Assembly: GCA_023427125.1 (NCBI GenBank)
Contig: JAEZBP010000183.1
Coordinates: 1 to 7,414 of the forward strand
Length of the DNA stretch: 7,414 nt
Origin: Pseudomonadota bacterium
GTDB lineage: Bacteria; Myxococcota_A; Polyangia; Polyangiales; Sandaracinaceae
Reading direction: 5' to 3'
Shown: positions 1 through 7,213 of the stretch, piece by piece
How the letters are laid out: every line of letters starts with the position of its first letter
Position numbering within the stretch: position 1 is the stretch's first letter
Notes under the pieces: generated by a model
The model's database searches: none
What the model was told of the DNA's origin: nothing
What the model saw: only the letters and a program-made list of their open reading frames with translations
Position numbers and translations under genes: made by a program

Positions 1-1
1 C

Positions 2-67
2 GCGCCGATCGCGCTCCTGGCGCTCCTCGGCCTCGCGCTCATCCGGCGGCGGCGCCTCGAGGGCTGA
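2..67 (+). CDS. C-terminal end of a surface-anchored protein with a MYXO-CTERM-like tail (5' truncated by window)
   Basis: Only the last 21 codons and the TGA stop are inside the window. They encode a hydrophobic run (APIALLALLGLALI), then RRRR and the end LEG. A short transmembrane helix followed by an arginine cluster at the extreme C terminus is the layout of MYXO-CTERM and related sorting tails, which anchor secreted proteins to the envelope in myxobacteria until a processing enzyme acts. The cysteine/glycine part of such a motif would lie just left of the window, so the assignment rests on the helix and arginines alone. It could instead be the last helix of an ordinary membrane protein. 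The function of the main protein cannot be judged. The gene converges on the amylase gene at 249-2381. Confidence 0.6.
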   Translation, partial: APIALLALLGLALIRRRRLEG

Positions 68-148
68 GCATCACGGCGGGGAACGCCGGGACGGCCCCCG
101 TCGCCTGATGGCCGCTCGGGCCACGACATCTCCATGTTTCGGAGTTTG

Positions 149-224
149 AACCGCAAAGAGCGCAAAGAGCGCAAAGAGAAACAGGGACGATCCCCCCTTT
201 GCGCCCTTTGCGCGCTTTGCGGTT
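149..224. repeat. Large imperfect palindrome made of 9-base CGCAAAGAG repeats
   Basis: The left arm (149-176) starts AACCGCAAAG and continues as three copies of a 9-base unit, CGCAAAGAG. The right arm (197-224) is its inverted copy and ends CTTTGCGGTT. The 28-base arms pair at 26 positions, with mismatches only at the two spacer bases between units. The loop is 20 bases (177-196). It sits between two convergent genes. Neither side of the stem is followed by a T-run in the right orientation, so it is not a textbook intrinsic terminator, although it could still end transcription in both directions. Other possibilities are a REP-like dispersed palindrome or a small non-autonomous mobile repeat. 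Its AT-richer composition stands out from the surrounding DNA. Confidence 0.85.
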
Positions 225-250
225 AAAAATCCCATCGAGCCTCGAAGCTC
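225..250 (-). terminator. Possible weak terminator of the amylase gene
   Basis: Read on the minus strand, the stop codon of the amylase gene overlaps a short hairpin: GAGCT (250-246) and GGCTC (241-237) pair, including one G-U, around the loop TCGA. A run of five T (229-225) begins seven bases after the stem. The stem is short and the T-run is displaced, so this is only a candidate. The larger palindrome at 149-224 begins immediately beyond it and may do the same job. Confidence 0.3.
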
Positions 251-2381
251 AGCGGGGACCGAGGATACGGAAGCTACGGGCGGGGAGGCTCAGTGAGCCG
301 CCGTCGACGCTCTCGTCGCTCAAGAGATCGCGGTAGGCGCCGGCCGGGATGGTCACGGGGCGCGCCGCGTCGGCGCGGTTGATCGCGACGGTGACGTCGT
401 CGCCGCCGCAGCCGCCCATCGTGTAGACCCACGTGTCTCGGTCGGCGTCGATGGTGCGGCGCCGGCCGCGGGTCAGCGCGCGGGTCTCGACGCGCAGCCG
501 CGCCAGCGCGCGCACCCGATCGCGCAGCGCGCGCTGGTGCGCGTTCAGCGAGGCGTCGCTCCACGGCATCATGCGGCGGTTGTCGGGATCGCCGCCGCCG
601 GCGAGGCCGATCTCGTCGCCGTAGTAGATCAGCGGGATGCCGGGGTTGGTCATCATGATCGCGAACGCGACGCCGAGCCGCTCGTAGGGCGCGGCGTCGG
701 TCGGCTGCGAGGGGCGCCAGTCCCAGCCGTTGCCGGGGTTGCTGCCCTCGCGGCAGCTGCCGATCTCGCGGCTCGCGAAGTGGATCGCCCGCGGGATGTC
801 GTGGTTGCCGATCCACGTCGTCATGATGGCCTCGGGGCCGTAGAACGTGTCGTTGCCGTCCATGAAGCCGGCGAGGCTCTCGAGGTCGCCGCCCGCGGTG
901 AACACCGCCTCGCAGAGCCGGGCCTTGAGCGGGAAGTCGAACTGGCCGTCGAGCATCGTGTCGGGATCGACGTAGCGGCTCAGCAGCGGGCGGTCGTCGT
1001 ACGCGAAGGTCTCGCCGACCAGGTAGAAGCGATCGCCCTCGGGCGCGGCGATCTCGGCGTTCAACGCATTGCGCAGATCGGTCAGCCAGCTCAGCGGCAC
1101 GTGCTTGATGGCGTCGAGCCGGTAGCCGTCGATGCCGTACTCGCGCGCCCACCAGATCGCGTCGTTCACGCTCCAGCGGCGCGGCGCCTCCAGATCGAAG
1201 TCGAACGCCGGCAGGTAGTCGGTGAACGCGCAGCGCAGGCCCCAGTAGGGATCGTCCCAGAGGTTCTCCGGGCCGCAGAGCGGGAGGCGGCCGTCGCTCC
1301 GATACGCGAACCAGTCGGGGTGCGCGGCGTAGAGCCCGCTCTCGCTGTCGACGTGGTTCATCACGTAGTCGAAGAGCACCTTCATCGGCCGGCCGTCGGC
1401 GCCGGTCGTGGCGTGCGCGCCGTCGACGAACGCGCGCAGGTCCGCCTCGGTGCCGATGCGGCTCTCGACCGCGGGCCGCGGCGAGGGGTTGCGCGGGTCG
1501 GTGTACGAGATGTTCGCCGGCGAGGGCCAGTAGCCGTGATAGCCGGAGTAGGTGTGCGGATCGCTGCCCGGATCGATCGCGGCGCCGGCCGTGTCGCGGT
1601 TCTCGTAGGGCGCGCTCAGCCAGACCGCCGTGACGCCGAGGTCCGCGAGGTAGCCGAGGCGGTCGGTGGCGCCCGCGAGATCGCCGCCCTCGTACTGCCC
1701 GCTCGGTCCGCTCGTGGCGTCGCCGTCGCTCACGCCGCTCACGGGGCTGGCGCCGTCGTCGGAGTCGGCGAAGCGATCGACCATCGCGAAGTACATGACC
1801 GCATCGCGCCAGTCGAACTCGTCGAGCTCGCCGCAGCCGGTCGAGCAAACGAAGAGCACGCCGTTCAGCCCGTCACCGCCGAGGCCATCCGGGACGAAGT
1901 CGTCGGCGTTCGGATCGGCGATCCAGTCGGTGCCGTCGATGATGAGCTTGTACTCGTGGCGGCCGATCGGCTCGATCGTCGCCGTCACGGTCCACGCGCC
2001 GTCGCTGCCGCGCTCCATGACGAGCGCGCCCTCGCCCGGGTTGCGCGCCCACTCGGCCGGATCGCTCGGTCGCGGGGTGAAGGTGCCGCTGACCCACACG
2101 CTGCTCGCGCCGGCGTTCACGTAGCGGAACGTGATCTCGTTGCAGGGAGGCGGCGGCGGCCCCGCGTCGGTCTCCGGCGGCATCGCGCCGTCCTGCGCGC
2201 AGGCCGCGTCCGTCGCCACGCCGCCCTCACCGCGGCAGCGATCGCGCCAGGTGGGCAGCGGCTCGGCGTCGCGCTCGAGCGAGGGCCCGCCGTCCGGGAC
2301 GAAGGGCGTGACCATCCCCTCGACGACGCAGCCCGGCGCGAGCAGCAGCGCCGATCCAAGCACGAAGGCGCGATGACTCAT
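249..2381 (-). CDS. Secreted GH13 alpha-amylase-family lipoprotein with CBM48-like domain
   Basis: A predicted 710-residue envelope-anchored glycoside hydrolase that should cleave alpha-1,4-glucans such as starch, glycogen or maltodextrin. Residues 1-18 look like a lipoprotein signal (SALLLAPGC, Cys18). A Pro/Asp-rich linker with PPPPP reaches about residue 82. A CBM48/glycogen-binding-like beta domain follows (83-179, HEYKLIIDGTDWIADPNA). The GH13 barrel spans about 190-600, with a C-terminal beta domain to 710. All GH13 signatures are present: DYVMNH (338-343), GYRLDAIKH with nucleophile Asp423, VGETF with acid/base Glu457, and IGNHD with Asp528. GIPLIYYGDE (581-590) is a further conserved strand. 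The product specificity cannot be told from this. I chose the ATG at 2381 because it starts directly at the signal peptide and has GGGAGC nine bases upstream; an in-frame ATG at 2432 would add 17 unlikely residues. C179 and C183, between the two domains, could form a disulfide. Confidence 0.93.
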   Translation of the reverse strand: MSHRAFVLGSALLLAPGCVVEGMVTPFVPDGGPSLERDAEPLPTWRDRCRGEGGVATDAACAQDGAMPPETDAGPPPPPCNEITFRYVNAGASSVWVSGTFTPRPSDPAEWARNPGEGALVMERGSDGAWTVTATIEPIGRHEYKLIIDGTDWIADPNADDFVPDGLGGDGLNGVLFVCSTGCGELDEFDWRDAVMYFAMVDRFADSDDGASPVSGVSDGDATSGPSGQYEGGDLAGATDRLGYLADLGVTAVWLSAPYENRDTAGAAIDPGSDPHTYSGYHGYWPSPANISYTDPRNPSPRPAVESRIGTEADLRAFVDGAHATTGADGRPMKVLFDYVMNHVDSESGLYAAHPDWFAYRSDGRLPLCGPENLWDDPYWGLRCAFTDYLPAFDFDLEAPRRWSVNDAIWWAREYGIDGYRLDAIKHVPLSWLTDLRNALNAEIAAPEGDRFYLVGETFAYDDRPLLSRYVDPDTMLDGQFDFPLKARLCEAVFTAGGDLESLAGFMDGNDTFYGPEAIMTTWIGNHDIPRAIHFASREIGSCREGSNPGNGWDWRPSQPTDAAPYERLGVAFAIMMTNPGIPLIYYGDEIGLAGGGDPDNRRMMPWSDASLNAHQRALRDRVRALARLRVETRALTRGRRRTIDADRDTWVYTMGGCGGDDVTVAINRADAARPVTIPAGAYRDLLSDESVDGGSLSLPARSFRILGPR

Positions 2382-2390
2382 CTCCCGATG

Positions 2391-2396
2391 GCTCCC
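2391..2396 (-). promoter_or_regulatory. Ribosome binding site that decides the amylase start
   Basis: GGGAGC on the minus strand lies nine bases before the ATG at 2381. It supports that start over the in-frame ATG at 2432, which would put extra polar residues ahead of the lipoprotein signal. A second GGGAG abuts the ATG and is too close to serve. Confidence 0.5.
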
Positions 2397-2457
2397 GTGA
2401 CGCGAGGAAGAAAGCAGCGTCGACGATGTCACCGCCCTCCGCGCCGTGCAATGGCGC

Positions 2458-3327
2458 TCAGCGCGTGTGATGGACGCCCATCCCGCTCGCGTCGCAGCCC
2501 GCGAGGAGCTCGCGGACGCGGGCGTCGAGCGTGCCGTCGCGCTCGAGCTCGAGCAGCGCGTCGAGCTCCGGGACCCGCGCGCCCTCGCCCTCGCTCCGCA
2601 CCACGGCCACGTAGTAGAGCATCAGCCCCTGCAGCGCGCGGACGTTCACCGCGACCGGATCGACCGGGTCGCGTCCGTCCTCGATCACCGCCGCGGCCAT
2701 CGAGAGCATCAGCTCGGGGGTGTAGGGGTGGGTCGTGTTCTCGGCGCGCGGCGTGAAGGCCAGCGCCAGGTCCGTGCAGACGACGACCGAGACCTGCCGG
2801 GTCTCTATGGTCCACATGAGCATCTGGCGGCGCAGCTCGTGCGCGCGCGCGCTCGTGGGATCCTCGTGCAGCGAGCGGATCATCGCCGCGAAGCCGGCGA
2901 GGTGGCGCCGGGTGAGGTTCTCGGGATCGATCTCGGTGTCGACGTCCTCGCCGCAGTGGTAGGCGTCGACGTAGAGCTCGACCGGCCCGCTCGCGCAGGG
3001 CACGTCGTAGAGGTCGACGACGTGTCCGTCCGGGCCTGCGCCGACGTTGCCGCGGCGCGCGCCGGCCCCGCGCTCGGGATCGCGCAGGAGCGGGACCTGG
3101 CCGTCGGGGCACTCGTAGTTGGCGACGTACGCGTAGTCGGTGCGGCCCATCCCGCCGTTCATGTGGCAGAGCTGGACGGGATCGGCCGCCGTCCCGCTTC
3201 CCACGACGCGCGCGTCGCCGCCCCCGCTCGGCTCGCGCGCGTCCGTCGTCGCGCTCGTGGCGGCCCCACACCCCGGCGCGATCACGACGGACGCGATCCC
3301 GACGAGCACCCCGATCCACTTGGTCAT
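2458..3327 (-). CDS. Uncharacterised cysteine-rich lipoprotein
   Basis: A 289-residue protein that I do not recognise as any named family. Residues 1-20 form a lipoprotein-type signal (Lys3, hydrophobic stretch, VIAPGC with Cys20), so it should be exported and lipid-anchored. A Ser/Gly/Ala-rich linker runs to about residue 48. The mature part has six further cysteines (54, 73, 111, 125, 184, 278), an even number that would allow three disulfides. The most distinctive stretch is residues 93-125: GNVGAGPDGHVVDLYDVPC, then GPVELYVDAYHC. Residues 140-280 look mostly alpha-helical. No catalytic motif was found. It lies 76 bases upstream of the amylase gene on the same strand and may share its transcript, but nothing shows a functional link. 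The ATG at 3327 gives a well-formed signal peptide, though no clear Shine-Dalgarno precedes it; TATCGT at 3341-3336 could be a -10 box. Confidence 0.8.
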   Translation of the reverse strand: MTKWIGVLVGIASVVIAPGCGAATSATTDAREPSGGGDARVVGSGTAADPVQLCHMNGGMGRTDYAYVANYECPDGQVPLLRDPERGAGARRGNVGAGPDGHVVDLYDVPCASGPVELYVDAYHCGEDVDTEIDPENLTRRHLAGFAAMIRSLHEDPTSARAHELRRQMLMWTIETRQVSVVVCTDLALAFTPRAENTTHPYTPELMLSMAAAVIEDGRDPVDPVAVNVRALQGLMLYYVAVVRSEGEGARVPELDALLELERDGTLDARVRELLAGCDASGMGVHHTR

Positions 3328-3363
3328 GCCGGGCCACGATAGCGCATCGGAGGACTGGGACGC

Positions 3364-3392
3364 TTGCCCATCCGGAGCGCCCCGCGCATAGA
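3364..3392 (+). promoter_or_regulatory. Candidate promoter for the MATE gene
   Basis: TTGCCC (3364-3369) and CATAGA (3387-3392) are separated by 17 bases, the preferred sigma-70 spacing, but match the consensus at only 4/6 and 3/6 positions. A start of transcription about seven bases after the -10 box would fall at roughly 3399-3400, almost on the GTG at 3402. That would give a leaderless or nearly leaderless mRNA, and fits the absence of a ribosome binding site. The same CGCTTGCCC string occurs before the peptidase gene. Confidence 0.3.
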
Positions 3393-3401
3393 CCGGCCCG
3401 C

Positions 3402-4796
3402 GTGGAAGAGAGCCCCCCGACGAGCGTCCGTGGCGAGCTGCGCGCGCTCCTCGTGCTGACCGCGCCGATCGCGCTCACCAACTTCGGCACGATGCTGCTC
3501 GGCCTCGTCGACACCGCGGTGGTCGGGCGCCTCGGCGAGACGGCGCTCGCCGCCGTCGGGCTCGGGAGCGCGGTGTTCTTCACGGTGTGCGTGGCCGGCC
3601 TCGGGTGGATGCTGGCGCTCGATCCCTTGATCGCGCAGGCGCTCGGCGCGCGCGAGGGCGGGCACGCGCAGCACGTGCTCATCCAGGGGCTCTGGGTCGC
3701 GCTGCTCGGCGCCCTGCCGGTCTCGCTCGCGATCTTCGGCGCCGGCGCGCTGCTCGAGACGGCGGGCATCGAGGCGGAGACCGCGGCGCAGACCCGCGCG
3801 TACCTGCACGCGCGCCTGCCGGCCGTGCTGCCATGGATGATGCTCGCCGCCTCGCGGGCGTTCCTCCAGGCCCGCACCACGACGCGCCCGCTCGTCGTGG
3901 GCGTGGTGGTGGCCAACGTGATCAACCTGCCGCTCACGTGGCTCCTCGTCTTCGGCGACCGGGCGCTGATCGACCTCGGCCTGCCCGGGCTCGGCGTGCC
4001 GAGGATGGGCACGGCGGGCGCGGGGCTCGCGAGCGCCGTCGCCACCGTCGCGCAGCTCCTGATCGCGCTCTTCGCCGTGCGCGCGCTCTGGCAGCCCGAG
4101 GCTCCCGAGACGCGCGACGCGGTCTCGCGATCGTATCGACCGGACGGAACGATCGTGTGGCGCGTGCTGCGGCTCGGGACGCCGATCGGCCTCAGCCTGC
4201 TGGCGGAGGTCATGAGCTTCTCGATCGTCGCCGTGCTGATGGGCAACCTCGGCCGGCGCTCGCTCGCGAGCCACAACGTCGCGATCGCGCTGGCGAGCGC
4301 GACCTTCCAGATGGCGCTCGCGCTCGGCGCCGCGGCCTCCGTGCGGGTCGGCCACGCGATCGGCCGGGAGGACGCCGAAGGCACGCGGCGCGCGGGCCTG
4401 GTCGCGATCGCGAGCGGCGGCACGGCGATGCTGCTGAGCTCGATCACCTTCATCGCGATCCCGAGGCCGCTCGCGCGGATCCTCACCGACGAGGTCGGGG
4501 TGATCGAGGCGGCGGTCCCGCTCCTCGCGGTCGCCGCCGCGTTCCAGCTCTCCGACGGAGTGCAGGCGGTCGCGGCCGGCGTGCTCCGCGGCGCGGGCGA
4601 CACGACCGTGCCCCTGATGGCGAACCTCGCGGGCCACTACGCGATCGGCATCCCGATCGGCGCGGCGCTCGCGTTCGGCGCCGGCTGGGGCGCGGTCGGC
4701 CTGTGGTGGGGCCTGAGCGCGGGCCTCACCGCCGTCGCGGTCCTGCTCACGGTCCGCTTCTGGATGCTCAGCCGCCGCGCGATCCAGCGCGCGTAG
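3402..4796 (+). CDS. MATE-family (NorM-like) multidrug efflux transporter
   Basis: A 464-residue inner-membrane protein with about twelve hydrophobic segments in two homologous halves, the usual size and shape for MATE antiporters. These expel cationic drugs or metabolites in exchange for Na+ or H+. The first half opens with APIALTNFGTMLLGLVDTAVVG, where Asp37 sits at the conserved TM1 acidic position. The second half has the family signature around 287-321 (SLASHN, then VRVGHAIGR). Glu269 (LLAEV) and Asp385 (LSDGVQ) match by position the cation-binding acidic residues described in Vibrio NorM. The substrate is unknown. The start is GTG at 3402, with no visible Shine-Dalgarno; translation may be leaderless. 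It is transcribed divergently from the lipoprotein gene across a 74-base gap and is followed 75 bases later by the peptidase gene. No truncation or frameshift is seen. Confidence 0.93.
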   Translation: MEESPPTSVRGELRALLVLTAPIALTNFGTMLLGLVDTAVVGRLGETALAAVGLGSAVFFTVCVAGLGWMLALDPLIAQALGAREGGHAQHVLIQGLWVALLGALPVSLAIFGAGALLETAGIEAETAAQTRAYLHARLPAVLPWMMLAASRAFLQARTTTRPLVVGVVVANVINLPLTWLLVFGDRALIDLGLPGLGVPRMGTAGAGLASAVATVAQLLIALFAVRALWQPEAPETRDAVSRSYRPDGTIVWRVLRLGTPIGLSLLAEVMSFSIVAVLMGNLGRRSLASHNVAIALASATFQMALALGAAASVRVGHAIGREDAEGTRRAGLVAIASGGTAMLLSSITFIAIPRPLARILTDEVGVIEAAVPLLAVAAAFQLSDGVQAVAAGVLRGAGDTTVPLMANLAGHYAIGIPIGAALAFGAGWGAVGLWWGLSAGLTAVAVLLTVRFWMLSRRAIQRA

Positions 4797-4818
4797 GCGC
4801 GCGCCAGCCACCCCGCGC

Positions 4819-4847
4819 TTGCCCTGCTCCGCTGCGCGTCGGATGCT
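4819..4847 (+). promoter_or_regulatory. Candidate promoter for the S9 peptidase gene
   Basis: TTGCCC (4819-4824), then a 17-base spacer, then GATGCT (4842-4847). The -10 box is weak (3/6 matches). Transcription from here would start near 4854 and leave a short leader carrying the GGAGGT ribosome binding site. The sequence around the -35 box, CGCTTGCCC, is identical to that before the MATE gene, which slightly raises confidence in both. Confidence 0.3.
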
Positions 4848-4858
4848 CCGGGCCCCTC

Positions 4859-4864
4859 GGAGGT
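4859..4864 (+). promoter_or_regulatory. Strong ribosome binding site of the S9 peptidase gene
   Basis: GGAGGT lies seven bases before the GTG at 4872. It is the best Shine-Dalgarno sequence in the window and fixes the non-ATG start of the peptidase. Confidence 0.75.
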
Positions 4865-4871
4865 CCCCGAC

Positions 4872-7166
4872 GTGACGATCCGGATCGATCCCACCGCCTC
4901 GCTCCTCGCTGCGCTCGCGCCCGGGCTCGTGCTCGGCTGCTCCGGTCAAGCCGAGGAGGATCCCAACCCGAGCGGCGGCGGCGGCAGCGCGCGCTACGCG
5001 GCGCGCGCCGAGGCCTCCTCGCAGTTCCTCGACGCCTACGCGGCCACCAACCGCTTCCGCCTCGGGCGGCCCCGCGCGATCGAGGTGCTGCCCGACGGAA
5101 GCGGCGTGCTCTTCCTGCGCTCGCCGGCGCGGAGCTTCGAGGGCTCGCTCTCCTTCTTCGACGCCGCCGCGGGCGAAGAGCGCGTGATCCTCACCGCCGC
5201 GCAGCTGCTCGAAGGCGCCGAAGAGGAGCTGACCGCTGAGGAGCGCGCGCGTCGCGAGCGCATGCGCCTGACCGCGAGCGGCATCGCCTCGTTCCGCGTC
5301 TCGAGCGACGGCGCGACGATCCTCGTGCCCCTCTCGGGCCGGCTCTTCGTGGTCGAGCGCGCGCGCATCGGCGAGCCCTCGGCGGTGCGCGAGCTCGAGA
5401 GCGCCGCGGGGCCGGCGGTCGATCCGCGCTTCAGCCCCGACGGCACGAAGATCGGCGTGGTGCGCGACGGCGATCTCTACGTCATCGACGTGGCGACGGG
5501 CGCCGAGCGCAGGCTCACCACGAAGCGCTCGGACGACGTGCAGAACGGCCTCGCCGAGTTCGTCGCGCAAGAAGAGATGGGCCGGATGCGCGGCTTCTGG
5601 TGGTCGCCCGACGGCGCGTCGATCGCGTACCAGGAGACCGATCACGCGGGGATGGAGCGCATGCACATCCTCGATCCGATGCACCCCGAGGACGACGCGG
5701 CGGCCTGGCCCTATCCGCGGCCCGGGCAGCAGAACGCGAGCGTGCGCCTCGGCGTGATCGCGGCGAGCGGCGGCGCGACGACCTGGGTGGAGTGGGATCG
5801 CGAGCGCTACCCCTACCTCGCGTCGGTGAGCTGGTCGTCCTCGGCGCCGCTGACCGCGCTGGTGCAGAGCCGCGAGCAGCAGGACGCCGCGCTCCTCGCG
5901 ATCGATCCGGCGACCGGCGCCGCCCGCGAGCTCCTCACCGAGCACGACGACGCGTGGATCAACCTCGACCAGACCGTCCCCCGGTGGATCCAGCGCGGCA
6001 CGCAGCTCTTGTGGAGCACCGAGCGCGAGGGCAGCTGGCAGCTCGAGCTGCGCGACGCGAGCGGGCAGCTCTTGCGCGCGCTGACGCCGCCGGGCTTCGG
6101 CTACCGCAGCGTGATCGAGGTGGACGAGGCGCGCGGCGAGGTGTGGGTGCTCGCGAGCGCGGAGCCGAGCGAGACGCACGTCTATCGCGTGCCGCTCTCG
6201 GGCGAGGGCGAGCCCGTGAAGGTGACCGACGAGCCGGGCGAGCACGGCGCGGTGGTCGCGCGCGATGGATCGCTCTGGGTGGAGACGCGAGAGACCGAGG
6301 CCGGCGAGTCGACGGTGGTGCGCCGCCGCGAGGGCGAGCCGGCCGGTGAGCTGCGGCACGACGCCGAGGCGGCGCCCTTCACGCCGAACATCACGTTCGA
6401 GACGGTCGGCGAGCGCGAGCTGCGCGCGGCGATCGTGCGGCCGCGCGCCTTCGAGGAGGGCGCTCGCTACCCGGTGATCCTGCATGTCTACGGCGGGCCG
6501 CATCACCGCAACGTGGTGCGCGCGCCGCTGCGCCATCACTACCTGCTCTCGCAGTGGCAGGCCGATCACGGCTTCATCGTCGTGATGGTCGACGGTCGCG
6601 GCACGCCGTTTCGTGATCGCGCGTGGGAGCGGGCGATCGACGGCGACTTCATCTCGGCGCCGCTCGAGGATCAGGTCGACGCGCTCCGCGCGCTCGCCGA
6701 GCGCCACGCGGAGCTGGACCTCGAGCGCACCGGCATCTGGGGCTGGAGCTTCGGCGGCTACTTCAGCGCGATGGCCGCGCTGCGCCGCCCCGACGTCTTC
6801 CGTGCGGGCGTCGCCGGCGCGCCGGTGAGCGAGTGGCGCGACTACGACACGCACTACACCGAGCGCTACCTCGGCCTGCCGGAGGCCGAGGGCGAGGAGG
6901 GCGCCTACCACCGCTCCTCGGTGCTCACGTTCGCGGTCGACGCGCCGGCCGAGGATCACCGTCCGCTCCTCATCATCCACGGCACCGCCGACGACAACGT
7001 CTACTTCAGCCACGCGCTCAAGCTGCAGAACGCGCTCTTCCGCGCCGGCCGCCCCGCCGACCTGCTCGCGCTGAGCGGCCTGACCCACATGGTCCCCGAG
7101 TCGATCATCATGCGCCGCATGCACGAGCGGGTGATGTCCTTCTTCGAAGCGCACCTCCGCCGCTGA
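4872..7166 (+). CDS. DPP-IV-like S9 family prolyl dipeptidyl peptidase, lipoprotein
   Basis: A 764-residue serine peptidase of the S9 (DPP-IV) family. By family knowledge it should remove X-Pro or X-Ala dipeptides from peptide N termini. Residues 1-23 form a lipoprotein signal (LVLGC, Cys23; Ser at +2), so it is probably anchored in the envelope. A Gly/Ser-rich linker precedes a beta-propeller (about 60-500). This holds the substrate-anchoring double Glu in GLAEFVAQEEMGR (Glu234-Glu235), which marks dipeptidyl peptidases as opposed to oligopeptidases. The alpha/beta-hydrolase domain (about 505-764) has GWSFGGY (Ser626), HGTADDNV (Asp707, Asn709) and GLTHM (His739). Tyr540 in HVYGGP is the expected oxyanion-hole tyrosine. 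Length and residue spacing are close to human DPP4 (Ser630, Asp708, His740). The GTG start at 4872 is supported by GGAGGT seven bases upstream. No defect is seen. Activity on proline peptides is inferred, not shown. Confidence 0.94.
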   Translation: MTIRIDPTASLLAALAPGLVLGCSGQAEEDPNPSGGGGSARYAARAEASSQFLDAYAATNRFRLGRPRAIEVLPDGSGVLFLRSPARSFEGSLSFFDAAAGEERVILTAAQLLEGAEEELTAEERARRERMRLTASGIASFRVSSDGATILVPLSGRLFVVERARIGEPSAVRELESAAGPAVDPRFSPDGTKIGVVRDGDLYVIDVATGAERRLTTKRSDDVQNGLAEFVAQEEMGRMRGFWWSPDGASIAYQETDHAGMERMHILDPMHPEDDAAAWPYPRPGQQNASVRLGVIAASGGATTWVEWDRERYPYLASVSWSSSAPLTALVQSREQQDAALLAIDPATGAARELLTEHDDAWINLDQTVPRWIQRGTQLLWSTEREGSWQLELRDASGQLLRALTPPGFGYRSVIEVDEARGEVWVLASAEPSETHVYRVPLSGEGEPVKVTDEPGEHGAVVARDGSLWVETRETEAGESTVVRRREGEPAGELRHDAEAAPFTPNITFETVGERELRAAIVRPRAFEEGARYPVILHVYGGPHHRNVVRAPLRHHYLLSQWQADHGFIVVMVDGRGTPFRDRAWERAIDGDFISAPLEDQVDALRALAERHAELDLERTGIWGWSFGGYFSAMAALRRPDVFRAGVAGAPVSEWRDYDTHYTERYLGLPEAEGEEGAYHRSSVLTFAVDAPAEDHRPLLIIHGTADDNVYFSHALKLQNALFRAGRPADLLALSGLTHMVPESIIMRRMHERVMSFFEAHLRR

Positions 7167-7213
7167 TCGCTCCGAGCTTCGGGGTCGTCGCCCTCGCCGG
7201 GGCGTCGCCGCCG

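Noticed and set aside
90..123. Short hairpins GACGG/CCGTC (90-102) and TGGCC/GGCCA (109-123) as a terminator of the left-edge gene
   Set aside because: Five-base stems with no T-run are common by chance at this GC content.
134..226. A 30-codon + strand ORF through the palindrome, with RKE repeats then LCA repeats
   Set aside because: The 9-base repeat keeps any open frame open and forces repeated residues. There is no ribosome binding site, and the peptide is fully explained by the palindrome.
2423..2451. TTGCAC-17-CATCGT as a promoter for the amylase on the minus strand
   Set aside because: Only 3/6 matches at each box, which is what chance gives in this composition. It cannot be separated from read-through from the upstream lipoprotein gene.
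537..2756. 739-codon + strand frame opposite the amylase
   Set aside because: Low-complexity Val/Ala/Arg composition and no motifs; it is the antisense shadow of the GH13 gene and its upstream neighbour.
2429..4603. 724-codon minus-strand frame spanning the lipoprotein and MATE genes
   Set aside because: A Ser/Ala/Thr/Arg-rich shadow crossing two well-supported genes on opposite strands, without any recognisable domain.
7168..7185. Small hairpin around CCGAGCTTCGG just after the peptidase stop as a terminator
   Set aside because: About six pairs including a wobble, a three-base loop and no T-run afterwards; too weak to call.
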